From the NCBI GenBank assembly GCA_947589005.1, contig CANPZO010000024.1, positions 1 to 42,650 on the forward strand: a stretch of 42,650 nt of DNA, given 5' to 3'. The number at the start of each line of letters is the position of its first letter. Within the stretch, counting starts at the first letter, position 1. The translations under genes and the position numbers were made by a program. Shown piece by piece: positions 23,075 to 31,348 of this stretch. Source of the stretch: an uncultured Clostridia bacterium (lineage in GTDB: Bacteria > Bacillota > Clostridia > UMGS1883). The notes under the pieces are model-generated. The model was not told the origin of the DNA and searched no databases. It saw nothing but the letters and a program-made list of their open reading frames with translations.

Positions 23075-23920
23075 TCACCGGCAGGGTTCAACGGTTATCC
23101 GGCCCAGCTTTCCGCCTCTGAACTCGTCCAGCACCACATTGGCGCCCCTGAGCATATCGACTTCCCCGCCTTTGACAATGAAGCCCCTGCGCCGGCATAT
23201 CTCCTCCAGCACCGCAAGGCCGTCCATGTCCTCCGTCAGCTCGGCCCTGTATCGCCGACGCAGGGCTGAGGGGTAATTTTCCTTCAAAAAGGCGCAGAGA
23301 TGGCAGGCCAGCTCCTCCACGTCAAGAATTTCGTCCTTTATCGCCCCGGTAAAGGCCAGCCGCAAAGCCGCGTCCGCGTCCTCCAGCTTGGGCCAGAGTA
23401 TGCCGGGAGTGTCCAGCAGCTCGACGCCGCTCTTAAGGGTTATCCACTGGCGGCCGCGGGTGACGCCGGGCCGATCCCCCACCTTGGCCGAGGCTCGGCC
23501 GCTGAGCTTGTTGATGAGGGAGCTTTTGCCCACGTTCGGTATGCCGCAAACCATGATGCGCGGGGGCTTGACGAGGCCACGCGCGCGGTTTTTCTCCAGC
23601 TGCTCCTTCACGGTCTCCATGGCGGCGTCGGTAATCTTGGCCACGCCCTTTCCGTCGTTGGAGCTTGTACAAACGGAAACAAGACCCTGCCCCGAAAAGC
23701 GGCGCTGCCACTTTTCGGTCTGAGCGGGGTCCGCCAAATCGCACTTATTTATTATTATAAAGATTTTCTTATTTCGGGCCAGCGACGGCAGCTCGGGGTT
23801 GCGGCTGCTTTGGGGGCAGCGGGCGTCCACTATCTCGGCCACGCAGTCGCAGAGGCCGATGTTGTCCGCTATCATCCGCCGTGTCTTGGCCATGTGGCCC
23901 GGGAACCACTGTATATTCAA
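23075..23920 (-). CDS. rbgA: Ribosome biogenesis GTPase RbgA (YlqF)
   Basis: Circularly permuted GTPase needed for late 50S assembly. Visible order: WFPGHMAKTRR at the N-terminus, G4 IIINKCDL (about 56-63), G1 CGIPNVGKSSLIN (about 125-137), G2 PGVTRG, G3 LLDTPGILWP. 281 aa is normal. The start is TTG 23920, 6 bases after TGGAGGTA. Upstream lepB ends 54 bases away on the same strand. Confidence 0.96.
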   Translation of the reverse strand: MNIQWFPGHMAKTRRMIADNIGLCDCVAEIVDARCPQSSRNPELPSLARNKKIFIIINKCDLADPAQTEKWQRRFSGQGLVSVCTSSNDGKGVAKITDAAMETVKEQLEKNRARGLVKPPRIMVCGIPNVGKSSLINKLSGRASAKVGDRPGVTRGRQWITLKSGVELLDTPGILWPKLEDADAALRLAFTGAIKDEILDVEELACHLCAFLKENYPSALRRRYRAELTEDMDGLAVLEEICRRRGFIVKGGEVDMLRGANVVLDEFRGGKLGRITVEPCR

Positions 23921-23974
23921 AGCGTACCTCCAGTAATGCGCGGGCGGGATAACCGCCGTCCCGACCCCTCGCTC

Positions 23975-24652
23975 CTAATTGCTTCCGTGGGTGACGGCTC
24001 CGAAGGAATTGAGGGGCCAGAAGCGGAGCATGGCCTTGCCCACGATATCCTTTTCCGACACCATGCCGATGTCGCGGCTGTCCCGGCTTCCGTTGCGGTT
24101 GTCGCCCAGGACGAAAACGCACCCCTCGTCCACTTCGAAAGCCTGTATGCCGCCGACGACGTTGCTGCCGCGGGGCTCCATTATCTTTTCACGGATATAG
24201 GGTTCATCAAGCTTTTTGCCGTCCACGTACACGGCGCTCTCGTTATAGTCTATTTCCACGCGCTGACCGGCGGTGGCTATAACGCGCTTGACGTAGTAGG
24301 TCGGCCCGACCAATCTGCCCTGCGCGTTGTCCCAGCGGAAAAGGCCGAGGATATAGTTTCCTTCGTTCTCGGGAATATCGGGCTTGAATATGACGATATC
24401 CCCCTGCTTGGGCTCATAGCCCGCCCTCCATACGATGAGGCGGTCATTGTCGGCGAGGGTATTGGTCATGGATTCGCCGTCCACCCTGACCACGGTGAAT
24501 AAAAAGCTGCGTATAAGCAGGGCCGCGATTACCGCCAAAACTATGGCCTCGGTCCACTCTAAAATCTCTCTGCCCAAGGTTTTCTTCTTCTTTTCTTTTT
24601 TATTTTTCGGCGCGGCCCCGTCCTCGGGCTGCCGCATATTTGCCTCATCCAT
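23975..24652 (-). CDS. lepB: Signal peptidase I
   Basis: Membrane-bound serine protease that removes Sec signal peptides. A Lys-rich cytoplasmic start (KNKKEKKKK) is followed by one membrane helix at about 33-54. Box B is VDGESMTNTL with catalytic Ser61, box D is YYVKRVIATAGQ with the general base Lys122, and box E is VFVLGDNRNGSRDSRDIG. 225 aa. ATG 24652 follows AGGAAGGGG. It sits after rplS, as in many Clostridia, and would process the secreted proteins encoded elsewhere in the window. Confidence 0.96.
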   Translation of the reverse strand: MDEANMRQPEDGAAPKNKKEKKKKTLGREILEWTEAIVLAVIAALLIRSFLFTVVRVDGESMTNTLADNDRLIVWRAGYEPKQGDIVIFKPDIPENEGNYILGLFRWDNAQGRLVGPTYYVKRVIATAGQRVEIDYNESAVYVDGKKLDEPYIREKIMEPRGSNVVGGIQAFEVDEGCVFVLGDNRNGSRDSRDIGMVSEKDIVGKAMLRFWPLNSFGAVTHGSN

Positions 24653-24723
24653 GGCTTAATCCCCTTCCTGAAATGAACTGACTGTAAAATATTTTCAAAC
24701 AATTTGTAAATTGGCGCTTTACA

Positions 24724-24759
24724 ACATAAATCCCGTGAACTGGCCACGGGATTTTATGT
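24724..24759. terminator. Hairpin between rplS and lepB
   Basis: ACATAAA and TCCCGTG pair with CACGGGA and TTTATGT. The T run is weak on minus (TTTATGTTGT), so it may attenuate rather than fully stop rplS transcripts. Confidence 0.5.
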
Positions 24760-24771
24760 CTTTTTTCTGTT

Positions 24772-25113
24772 TTACAGCTTCTCTGTAACCTTGGCCGCCT
24801 TGCCGACTCTGCCGCGAAGGTAGTACAGCTTTGCGCGGCGGACCTTACCGTGACGAACAACCTCAATGCGGTCGATGCTGGGAGAATTAACGGGGAAGGT
24901 GCGCTCCACGCCAACGCCGTAGGATATGCGGCGAACCGTGAAGGTCTCCTGGATACCGCCGTGCTTCTTGCTGATGACGGTGCCCTCAAACATCTGAATT
25001 CTTTCCTTGCTGCCTTCCTTTATCTTTACGTACAGCTTTACGGTGTCGCCTATGGCGAGCTTGGGAAGGTCCTCCCTGATTTGATCCTGAGTGATAGCCT
25101 TTAATACGTCCAC
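24772..25113 (-). CDS. rplS: 50S ribosomal protein L19
   Basis: 113 aa. [50 protein letters not shown] and [15 protein letters not shown] are the standard L19 blocks. GTG 25113 follows AAAGGAG by 8 bases. It has its own promoter and a structured leader. Confidence 0.98.
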   Translation of the reverse strand: MDVLKAITQDQIREDLPKLAIGDTVKLYVKIKEGSKERIQMFEGTVISKKHGGIQETFTVRRISYGVGVERTFPVNSPSIDRIEVVRHGKVRRAKLYYLRGRVGKAAKVTEKL

Positions 25114-25193
25114 TCAAAACGCTCCTTTCTTGACCCACGATTTGTGGTGATATCGGGGCGTTCTTACGAAAGTTGCAGCGGACCGCCCACCGT
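25114..25193 (-). promoter_or_regulatory. Structured leader of rplS (possible L19 autoregulation)
   Basis: On the minus strand AACGCCCC (plus 25155-25162) can pair with GGAGCGTT (plus 25118-25125), which contains the ribosome site, with one mismatch. CCAC and GTGG form a small hairpin between them. This layout would hide the ribosome site, like ribosomal-protein leader regulators; L19 leaders are known in Firmicutes. Confidence 0.45.
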
Positions 25194-25199
25194 TTTTCA

Positions 25200-25228
25200 A
25201 TAATACCACATATTTTCAAAAAATGCAA
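25200..25228 (-). promoter_or_regulatory. Promoter of rplS
   Basis: On minus: TTGCAT (25223-25228), 17-base spacer, TATTAT (25200-25205). Confidence 0.8.
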
Positions 25229-25262
25229 GTGTTTTTTAAAAATTTTCACAAAAATTTTTATG

Positions 25263-25585
25263 GGGCCGTCTTTGCAGGTCACGGCGGGCTGAGGGCAGCC
25301 CGCCCTACCGCATATTGTTACGTTGGTGCTCCGTAGGGCGGCTTGCCTTCAAGCCGCCGACTCACAGAGATGGACAAACAAGCCGCCGAAGGCGGTACCG
25401 CTCCACACAAACAACGAAGTTGTTTGTGTGGAAAAGGAGGAGCAGCCGAGCGAGCCAAACGGCGACTTTTTTGCAGAGCATAAAAAGTCGTCGCAAGCGA
25501 AGCAAGGCTTGCGACGACGCCGTTCTGCACGATTTTTTCGGCCGGCCCCGTGCCTCCAAATTACAAAGCAAGTCTTTTACAGCCC
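25263..25585. repeat. Mosaic palindromic repeat, copy R2
   Basis: A 320-base stretch of hairpins without a convincing gene, ending at the stop of the CNNM protein gene. Modules: TAGGGCGGCTTGCC and CACAGAGATGGACAAACAAG (25333-25390, about 93% like 33531-33589 by eye); a perfect 13-bp hairpin CCACACAAACAAC/GTTGTTTGTGTGG (25403-25431); GTCGTCGCAAGC with GCTTGCGACGAC (about 25487-25518); and GTTCTGCACGATTTTTT, shared in inverse with 42211-42230. Minus-strand RNA past the upstream stop would run GGGGCTGTAAAAG, also seen after gltX and the M23 gene. Confidence 0.75.
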
Positions 25586-26842
25586 CTACTCCTCGAGCTT
25601 AACGGGCTTGCGGCCCACAAACACCTTTACCTCCTGAACGCGGTTCAGCTCCACGGCGGTGACGACGACCCTGATATGCTCATAGTCAAAGCTCTCGCCC
25701 ACGGAGGGTATCTTTCCGAGCCGGTGCGCGGCGAAGCCCCCAACGGTGGTAATGTCGTCCACGGGCTCGCTTTCCAGCTCGAACAGCTCAAAAAAGTCGT
25801 CCACGCTGGCGGCGCCGTCCACTATATATATACTGTCGGTTATTTTCCTGAACTCTACCTTGGCGTCGTCATGCTCGTCATAAATCTCGCCCACCAGCTC
25901 CTCCAGCACGTCCTCGAGGGTCACTATGCCCTCGGTGCCGCCGTACTCGTCCTGCACGATGACCATATGGCTTTTGCTATCCTGGAAAAGCTTGAGCAGA
26001 CGGGATATCTTCATGCCGGCGAAAACAAAGGTCGCCGGGCGTATGAGCTCCTTCCAGCCGTCGCCCTCGTCGGCGTAAAGGTCCTTCTGATATATCACGC
26101 CGAGGATATTGTCGAGCGTGTCCTCGTAAACGGGCAGGCGGGAATAGCCGCTCTCGGCAAAGATGTCCATGACGCCCTCTCTGTCGGACCTGATGTCCAC
26201 GGCCTCCATATCCACTCTGGGGGTAAGTATGTCGGTTATATCCAGCTCGTAAAACTTAACGGCGTTTTTGATGAGCTCTCCCTCCTGCTCGTCTATCTCG
26301 CCGCCCTCGGTGGCCTCGTCCACCATTGTCAGCAGCTCCTGCTCGGTAACGGTGTCCTCGCCGCCGTTGCCGAAAAATTTGGACACAAAGCCCTGCCACA
26401 TATTGAATATCGAAACCAGCGGCGTCAGCAGCACCGACAGCAGCGACAGTATGGGGGCGGAAAAGCGGGCGAAGCTTTCGGGAGATTTTTTCGCCACGGT
26501 CTTGGGCGTTATCTCGCCGAAAATAAGCACCGTCACGGTCATTACCGCAGTGGAGACCGTGACCGCCAGATCCTCGTTTATTATCAGGTCGGCGAACAGC
26601 ATCGTAGACAGCGAGGTGGCGACAATGTTGACGATATTGTTGCCGATAAGTATGGTCGAAAGCATCTTGTCGTAGTTGTCGGCCACCGCAAGGACACGCT
26701 TTGCCCCGGCGTCGCCCTCGTCGGCCTCATTTTTCAGCTTTATCCTGTTCACCGACAGAAAGGCCGTCTCCGACGACGAAAAGAAGGCCGAGCAAAGTAT
26801 GAGAAACGCTATCACGCCGATTTGCAGCAGTATACTGCCCAA
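25586..26842 (-). CDS. Hemolysin-family CNNM/CBS membrane protein (CorC/HlyC type)
   Basis: 418 aa. An N-terminal CNNM transmembrane domain (about 1-175: FFSSSETAFLSVNRIKLKNE, GNNIVNIVATSLSTM, FGEITPKTVAKK) is followed by two CBS domains (about 195-320: ILTPRVDMEAVDI, SGYSRLPVYE, HMVIVQDEYGGTEGIVTLED) and a C-terminal CorC_HlyC domain (about 335-415). Members are linked to Mg2+ or Co2+ transport or efflux; the hemolysin name is historical. The start is TTG 26842 after AAGGGGCTGG. It has its own promoter. Confidence 0.93.
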   Translation of the reverse strand: MGSILLQIGVIAFLILCSAFFSSSETAFLSVNRIKLKNEADEGDAGAKRVLAVADNYDKMLSTILIGNNIVNIVATSLSTMLFADLIINEDLAVTVSTAVMTVTVLIFGEITPKTVAKKSPESFARFSAPILSLLSVLLTPLVSIFNMWQGFVSKFFGNGGEDTVTEQELLTMVDEATEGGEIDEQEGELIKNAVKFYELDITDILTPRVDMEAVDIRSDREGVMDIFAESGYSRLPVYEDTLDNILGVIYQKDLYADEGDGWKELIRPATFVFAGMKISRLLKLFQDSKSHMVIVQDEYGGTEGIVTLEDVLEELVGEIYDEHDDAKVEFRKITDSIYIVDGAASVDDFFELFELESEPVDDITTVGGFAAHRLGKIPSVGESFDYEHIRVVVTAVELNRVQEVKVFVGRKPVKLEE

Positions 26843-26879
26843 AAAACCAGCCCCTTTTGTTTTTTTGATTTATTAATAT

Positions 26880-26908
26880 ATTTTAGCACATTAATGTAAA
26901 ACTGTCAA
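26880..26908 (-). promoter_or_regulatory. Promoter of CNNM/CBS gene
   Basis: On minus: TTGACA (26903-26908), 17-base spacer, TAAAAT (26880-26885). Confidence 0.85.
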
Positions 26909-26935
26909 GAAAAGTTATGTAATTGTAATAATACG

Positions 26936-27079
26936 CGCAGGAACGAAAAAATGGCGCGTAAAACAACATCGGAACAGGCGCTGCGCCGCTTGTTCCGATG
27001 TTGTTTAAATTTTTTCGGCGGCCCTTGGGCAAGCCGCCATGCGGAGCAAAGACGGGCTTTGCCCCGACGCCGACGGGTC
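26936..27079. repeat. Mosaic palindromic repeat, copy R3
   Basis: ACATCGGAACAGGCG (about 26968) pairs with CGCTTGTTCCGATGT around a short loop, matching the hairpin at 42229-42258. A module GACGGGCTTTGCCCCGACG at about 27050 recurs near 42492. This copy runs in plus orientation, opposite to both flanking genes. Confidence 0.7.
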
Positions 27080-29479
27080 TCATCTCGAGCCCAAGATCTC
27101 GTCCACGCACATATCCGCCAGCTCTCGAGCGTACTCCTCGCAGTAGCCCTGGCTGGTGACGCTGAGACTGCCCACGCTGCCGCCGGGAAGAATGAGCACC
27201 CAGCCCCGGTCGAAGCTGAGCTTAAGGCCGTCGGTCAAATCGGGATTTTGCTCCCTGTGAAGCTTGTAAAGCCGTTCCATCGCCGCCGCGGCCTCCTCGC
27301 AGTCCACGCCGGTGTGTACCATATGAGTTTCCGGCAGCCGCGAAAGCAGTTCCGTAAGGGAGGCGTTCTCGGTTTTCATAAAATCCATGAGCTTGATAAG
27401 GGCGCCCACCGCGTCAAAGCGGTAGATAAACTGGTCCAGCAGAGCCGGGTCGGAGCTTTTTGTCAGCTCACGCATCAGGTCGGGCGGGGAATTTTTGGTG
27501 CGGACGACTTTGGCCCCGTGCCGGGCGGCCAGCTCCTCCACTCCCGACGGGGCGGAGACGGGCACATAAATGCAGGGATTTTCATGGCTGTCCATAACCG
27601 TCATGGCCGTAAGCAGAGTGTAACGGTCCCTGTCCACCACCTGTCCGCCGCCGTCGATGAGGGTCAGTTCCTGGCATGAGGGGTCTATGACCGCGCCCAG
27701 GTCCGCCTCAAGCTCAAGGACCTTTTTTGCCGCCTCCCTCGGGTCGTCCTCGGCGACGGTCTCTACCCGGCAGTTGAGGTCGTTGCCGGCGCTGGTGAGC
27801 AGCCGCTCCGCCCAGGGCGCTCCCCCGCCCAGCAGCAGCTTGTAGCCAAGGCTCTGTTTCTTTGTGGAATTTATCAGATTTTTGAGGTAAAAAAGCTTGT
27901 ATTCGAAAAGGTACTCGGCCTCGCGGATGCTTTCGCCGTCTCCCCGTGAAAAGTCCTCCCGCTCGAAGCTGCCCCGCAGGGTCTTGATAAAATCAGGCTC
28001 CGGGTCGGCGCCGCCGGGACCGATGACGCGCACCTCGCCGTAATCCGTGCCGCCGCGGTTGTAGACATTGACCGACACTCCGGCGCTGAGACGGTGAAAG
28101 CGGATACCGCTGCGGCTGACGGGCAGAGGCTGTTCGCCGAAGTCAAAAAGCCGCGCCCCGGTGGACAGCACCCCGCCTATAAAGGCGGACTTAAGCATGG
28201 CGGCGGCGGGGCTGCCGCTGTCCGCCGCGGCTATGGTGTCGCAGCCCGGAGCGGTGCCCATGGCCGCCCCGAGGCGGGTCATGGTCTCGGGAGTTATCTC
28301 GGTGCCGAGCTCGCCCAGCAGCCCTGTGGCCGTCCACACCCGGCCGCCGCCGCAGCTGCCCCATATGAGGTTGGTGCGCAGCACCTTGTCCGGAGGCAGC
28401 TCCTTTTGGGGCCAGACCCGAACGCCGGGCTTTACGGCGCAGTTTTCGCCCACAATGCTGCCCCGGCCTATGACCGCCTGCTCGTAGACGGCGCTGCCGC
28501 GGCCCAGTACCGCGTCCTTGTCGATGACCGCCCCGCGCAGCTGGGCGTTTTCCTCCACGCGGCAGCCGTCCAGCACCACCGTGCGCTTTACGCCCGCTCC
28601 GCCGCGGACGGTCACTCCGCGGCCTATCACGCTGTAGGGCTCCAGCCGCGCGCCCCGCATTATCCGGCTGCCGCCGCCTATATACACCGGCGGCCGTACA
28701 AGGGCCCCCTGCTCGACGAACGCCCCCTCCTCGGTATATATGCCGGGGCTTTCGGCCTCGGGCAGAGGGAACCTTATTTTGCCGTCCAGCGCGTCGGAAT
28801 GAATTCGGCGGTAGGCGCTGATATCACTGATATCCAGCATATACCCCGGCAGATTTACGCCGAACAGCCCCTTCGGATGGTTCGTCAAGCCGGGGAAAAC
28901 GTCCCGGCACAGGTCCGAGGCCCCCTCCGGCAGGAGGCTCAGTATTTCCGGCGACATAAGGTAGACGCCGGCGCAGGTCCACCCCGCTCCCGCCAGGCCC
29001 CAGTCTGGGCTGTCGGCAAAGCGGGTCAGCCGTCCGTCGTCCTCCGCCGTTACCGCTCCCTGGCCGGAGCCCGCCGCCCGGTCGAGGACAACGGACGCCA
29101 GGGCCCGCCGCTCCCGATGGAAGCGTATCAAGGCGTTCAGGTCAACGTCGGTCAGGAGGCTGCCGCTCATGACAAGGAAATCCCCGTCCCCCAAAAAGCC
29201 GGCGGCGTTCCTCACCGCTCCGGCGGTGCCCATAGGCGTTTTTTCGGTGAAGTAGCTGAGCTTCACGCCCAACGCCCCGCCATCCTCAAAGCGTTCACGG
29301 ATTTTTCCGGGCATATATCCCAACGCCAGTCCTATTTCCGTAACGCCGCAGCCCTTCAACAGCCTTATCGCGTGCTCCAGCACCGGCGTGCCGAACACCT
29401 CCAGCATGGGCTTCGGTCTGTCGCAGGTCAGGGGCCGCAGCCGCGTGCCCTCTCCTCCGGCAAGAATTAGTGCCTTCAA
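27080..29479 (-). CDS. Nucleotidyltransferase-phosphohexomutase fusion with degenerate active sites
   Basis: About 799 aa. Residues 1-235 are a sugar-phosphate nucleotidyltransferase domain (LAGGEGTRLRPLT, DRPKPMLEV). Residues 245-345 form a left-handed beta-helix, and about 370-799 a phosphomannomutase-like domain, as in GDP-mannose pyrophosphorylase/mutase fusions. Key residues look lost: the usual GD before LTD is GS (Ser107); the phosphoserine motif TASHNP is replaced by VSVNVYNRGG; the metal motif DPDADR reads DPSCQELTL; no GEqSGH substrate loop is seen. It may be a regulator or scaffold rather than an enzyme. The start is TTG 29479, 7 bases after GGGGGG. The gene is intact and long, which argues against a decaying pseudogene. 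Confidence 0.8.
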   Translation of the reverse strand: MKALILAGGEGTRLRPLTCDRPKPMLEVFGTPVLEHAIRLLKGCGVTEIGLALGYMPGKIRERFEDGGALGVKLSYFTEKTPMGTAGAVRNAAGFLGDGDFLVMSGSLLTDVDLNALIRFHRERRALASVVLDRAAGSGQGAVTAEDDGRLTRFADSPDWGLAGAGWTCAGVYLMSPEILSLLPEGASDLCRDVFPGLTNHPKGLFGVNLPGYMLDISDISAYRRIHSDALDGKIRFPLPEAESPGIYTEEGAFVEQGALVRPPVYIGGGSRIMRGARLEPYSVIGRGVTVRGGAGVKRTVVLDGCRVEENAQLRGAVIDKDAVLGRGSAVYEQAVIGRGSIVGENCAVKPGVRVWPQKELPPDKVLRTNLIWGSCGGGRVWTATGLLGELGTEITPETMTRLGAAMGTAPGCDTIAAADSGSPAAAMLKSAFIGGVLSTGARLFDFGEQPLPVSRSGIRFHRLSAGVSVNVYNRGGTDYGEVRVIGPGGADPEPDFIKTLRGSFEREDFSRGDGESIREAEYLFEYKLFYLKNLINSTKKQSLGYKLLLGGGAPWAERLLTSAGNDLNCRVETVAEDDPREAAKKVLELEADLGAVIDPSCQELTLIDGGGQVVDRDRYTLLTAMTVMDSHENPCIYVPVSAPSGVEELAARHGAKVVRTKNSPPDLMRELTKSSDPALLDQFIYRFDAVGALIKLMDFMKTENASLTELLSRLPETHMVHTGVDCEEAAAAMERLYKLHREQNPDLTDGLKLSFDRGWVLILPGGSVGSLSVTSQGYCEEYARELADMCVDEILGSR

Positions 29480-29540
29480 TGGAAATCCCCCCAAAGCAAA
29501 TCAATTTTGATTATTTTTTGTCCCTGTAAAAAAAATTATT

Positions 29541-29570
29541 CAAAAAGGGCCGCACAATTTTGCGCGACCC
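29541..29570 (-). terminator. Intrinsic terminator downstream of gltX
   Basis: On minus GGGTCGCGCA pairs with TGTGCGGCCC around AAAT (plus 29547-29570), followed by five T residues. Confidence 0.85.
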
Positions 29571-29579
29571 TACGGACTG

Positions 29580-29700
29580 CTGACAAAAGGGGAAAATGAG
29601 TCACGGCGAGGTAAGCCGAGTTTCGATTTTTTAATCGAAACTTGCGATACCGAGCTTGTGACGGCGCAGGTCCGCGCCATTTTTTTACAGCCCCTTGTCA
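29580..29700. repeat. Hairpin-rich repeat unit after gltX (mosaic family)
   Basis: GTTTCGATT (29620-29628) pairs with AATCGAAAC (29633-29641), and GGCGC with GCGCC near 29663-29680. The minus-strand order GGGGCTGTAAAA, then a G+C hairpin, then CAAG matches copies R2 and R4 after the stop codons of other minus-strand genes. No gene seen in 29480-29704. Confidence 0.5.
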
Positions 29701-29704
29701 AAGG

Positions 29705-31342
29705 CTATACATATTTTTTAACTCTCGCCATGCTTCTCTCTTCGCCCAGCACCTGCTGTACGCACCAGAGGTCGGGGGAATTCTGCCGGCCGGTGACGGC
29801 CACGCGGATAACGGCGCTGACGTCGCCCACATGACCCTTGTAAAGCTCGGGGTTCTGCTTGTACAGCTTCGGCTGCGGAGCGTAGCCCAGCTCCTCGGCT
29901 ATGGCGCGGACCTTGTCGAACCAACGGCCCTGGTCGTCGGAGTGGTCGTAGGTCTCGGCGTATTTGGCGAGAATGGCCCGCCTGTCCTCCTCGGTCACGT
30001 TTTCGGGGAAGGGGTCCTCCATTTTAAACAGCTCGTCAAAGAAGAAGCTGTAAAACTCCTTGGACTGCTTCCAGTGGCTGATATCCTTGCGGGGCTTTTT
30101 GTCCCCGCGGCCGATGGAAATCATAGCGATTGAAAAATCCCTGTCCCGGGTAAGGAGCGTATAGTACTCCGGATCGCAGACCTTCGCCCAGTCGGTTATA
30201 TATTTGTACACCGTCTCGCTGTCAAGGGTGGCGAGATAGTTTTTGCTCACGTCGTTGAGCTTGTCGATGTCGAACAGCGAGCCGCTGACGCTCATTTTGT
30301 TGGGGCTGAACTTGAAGTCGTTTATGGGCGCGCCGGGGTGCGCCAGCCGCCAGTCCTCAAAGTTGGAGTTGAGCACGGTCATAAGATATTCCCAGACCGC
30401 GCCGGGGAGATAGCCCTCGCTTTTATAATAGTCAAGAGACAGCTCGGGGTCCTTGCGCTTGCTGAGCTTGCGCTTAATTCCGCCGTCCATCTTCATGAGC
30501 TGCGCCGTGTGGCAATAGACCGGCGCCTTCCAGCCCAGAGCCTCGAACAGGGCCACGTGAAAGGGCAGGGTCCCCAGCCACTCCTCGCCGCGGACAACGT
30601 GAGTGGTGCGCATAAGGTGGTCGTCCACCACATGGGCGAAGTGATAGGTGGGTATGCCGTCGCTCTTGAGCAGTACGAAGTCCATATCGTTGACGGGCAT
30701 GGACAGCTCGCCGCGAATGGCGTCCTTTATCTTGAAATACCTGCCCTCGGGCTCGGGGGCGCGGAACCGCAGTACATAGGGCCGTCCCTCGGCGAGGGCG
30801 GCCTCTATCCGCTCAAGGCTCCAGTCACGGTGTACGGCCCACTTTCCGTAATAGCCGGGGTTGGCCTTTTCGGCCTCCTGCCTTTGGCGCATATCGGCGA
30901 GGTCCTCCTCGGTGCAGAAGCAGGGATAGGCCCGGCCCTCCTCCACCAGCTTTTTGGCGAAGCAGTGGTAGATATCCGCCCTGCGCCGCTGCCAGTAGGG
31001 GCCGTAGGCTCCGGTTTCGCCGGTTTTGCCCGCGCCCTCGTCAAACTCCACGCCGAAGTAGCTGAGAGTGTCAACTATGACGTCCACCGCCCCCTCGACC
31101 TCGCGCTTGTTGTCGGTGTCCTCTATGCGCAGGAAGAAAATGCCCCCGCTCTGATGGGCCATGCGCTCGTCAGTTATGGCGCCGAACAGGTTGCCCAGAT
31201 GTATAAATCCCGTGGGCGAGGGACCGAGACGGGTGACCCTGGCTCCCTCGGGCAAATTCCGCGGCGGATAAAGCTCCTCGTAATATTCGGGGGTTTTGTC
31301 CACGTCGGGGAACAGCAGCTCCGCAAGTTTTTTGTTGTCCAT
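29705..31342 (-). CDS. gltX: Glutamate-tRNA ligase
   Basis: Class I synthetase that charges tRNA-Glu. The HIGH-type motif is PSPTGFIHLGN (about 43-53) and the KMSKS-type motif is KRKLSKRKD (about 290-298). RIEDTDNKR and the catalytic region FVLLKSDGIPTYHFAHVVDDHLM are clear. 545 aa is at the long end and matches the clostridial form. ATG 31342 follows AAGGAG. It is the last gene of a trxB-amidohydrolase-gltX transcription unit. Confidence 0.96.
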   Translation of the reverse strand: MDNKKLAELLFPDVDKTPEYYEELYPPRNLPEGARVTRLGPSPTGFIHLGNLFGAITDERMAHQSGGIFFLRIEDTDNKREVEGAVDVIVDTLSYFGVEFDEGAGKTGETGAYGPYWQRRRADIYHCFAKKLVEEGRAYPCFCTEEDLADMRQRQEAEKANPGYYGKWAVHRDWSLERIEAALAEGRPYVLRFRAPEPEGRYFKIKDAIRGELSMPVNDMDFVLLKSDGIPTYHFAHVVDDHLMRTTHVVRGEEWLGTLPFHVALFEALGWKAPVYCHTAQLMKMDGGIKRKLSKRKDPELSLDYYKSEGYLPGAVWEYLMTVLNSNFEDWRLAHPGAPINDFKFSPNKMSVSGSLFDIDKLNDVSKNYLATLDSETVYKYITDWAKVCDPEYYTLLTRDRDFSIAMISIGRGDKKPRKDISHWKQSKEFYSFFFDELFKMEDPFPENVTEEDRRAILAKYAETYDHSDDQGRWFDKVRAIAEELGYAPQPKLYKQNPELYKGHVGDVSAVIRVAVTGRQNSPDLWCVQQVLGEERSMARVKKYV

Positions 31343-31348
31343 AAGATT

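Noticed and set aside
25315-25637. Several overlapping frames of 70-104 codons (for example with TTKLFVWKRR or NNEVVCVEKEE)
   Set aside because: They arise from the palindromic mosaic repeats; similar peptides appear in other copies on either strand, without ribosome sites.
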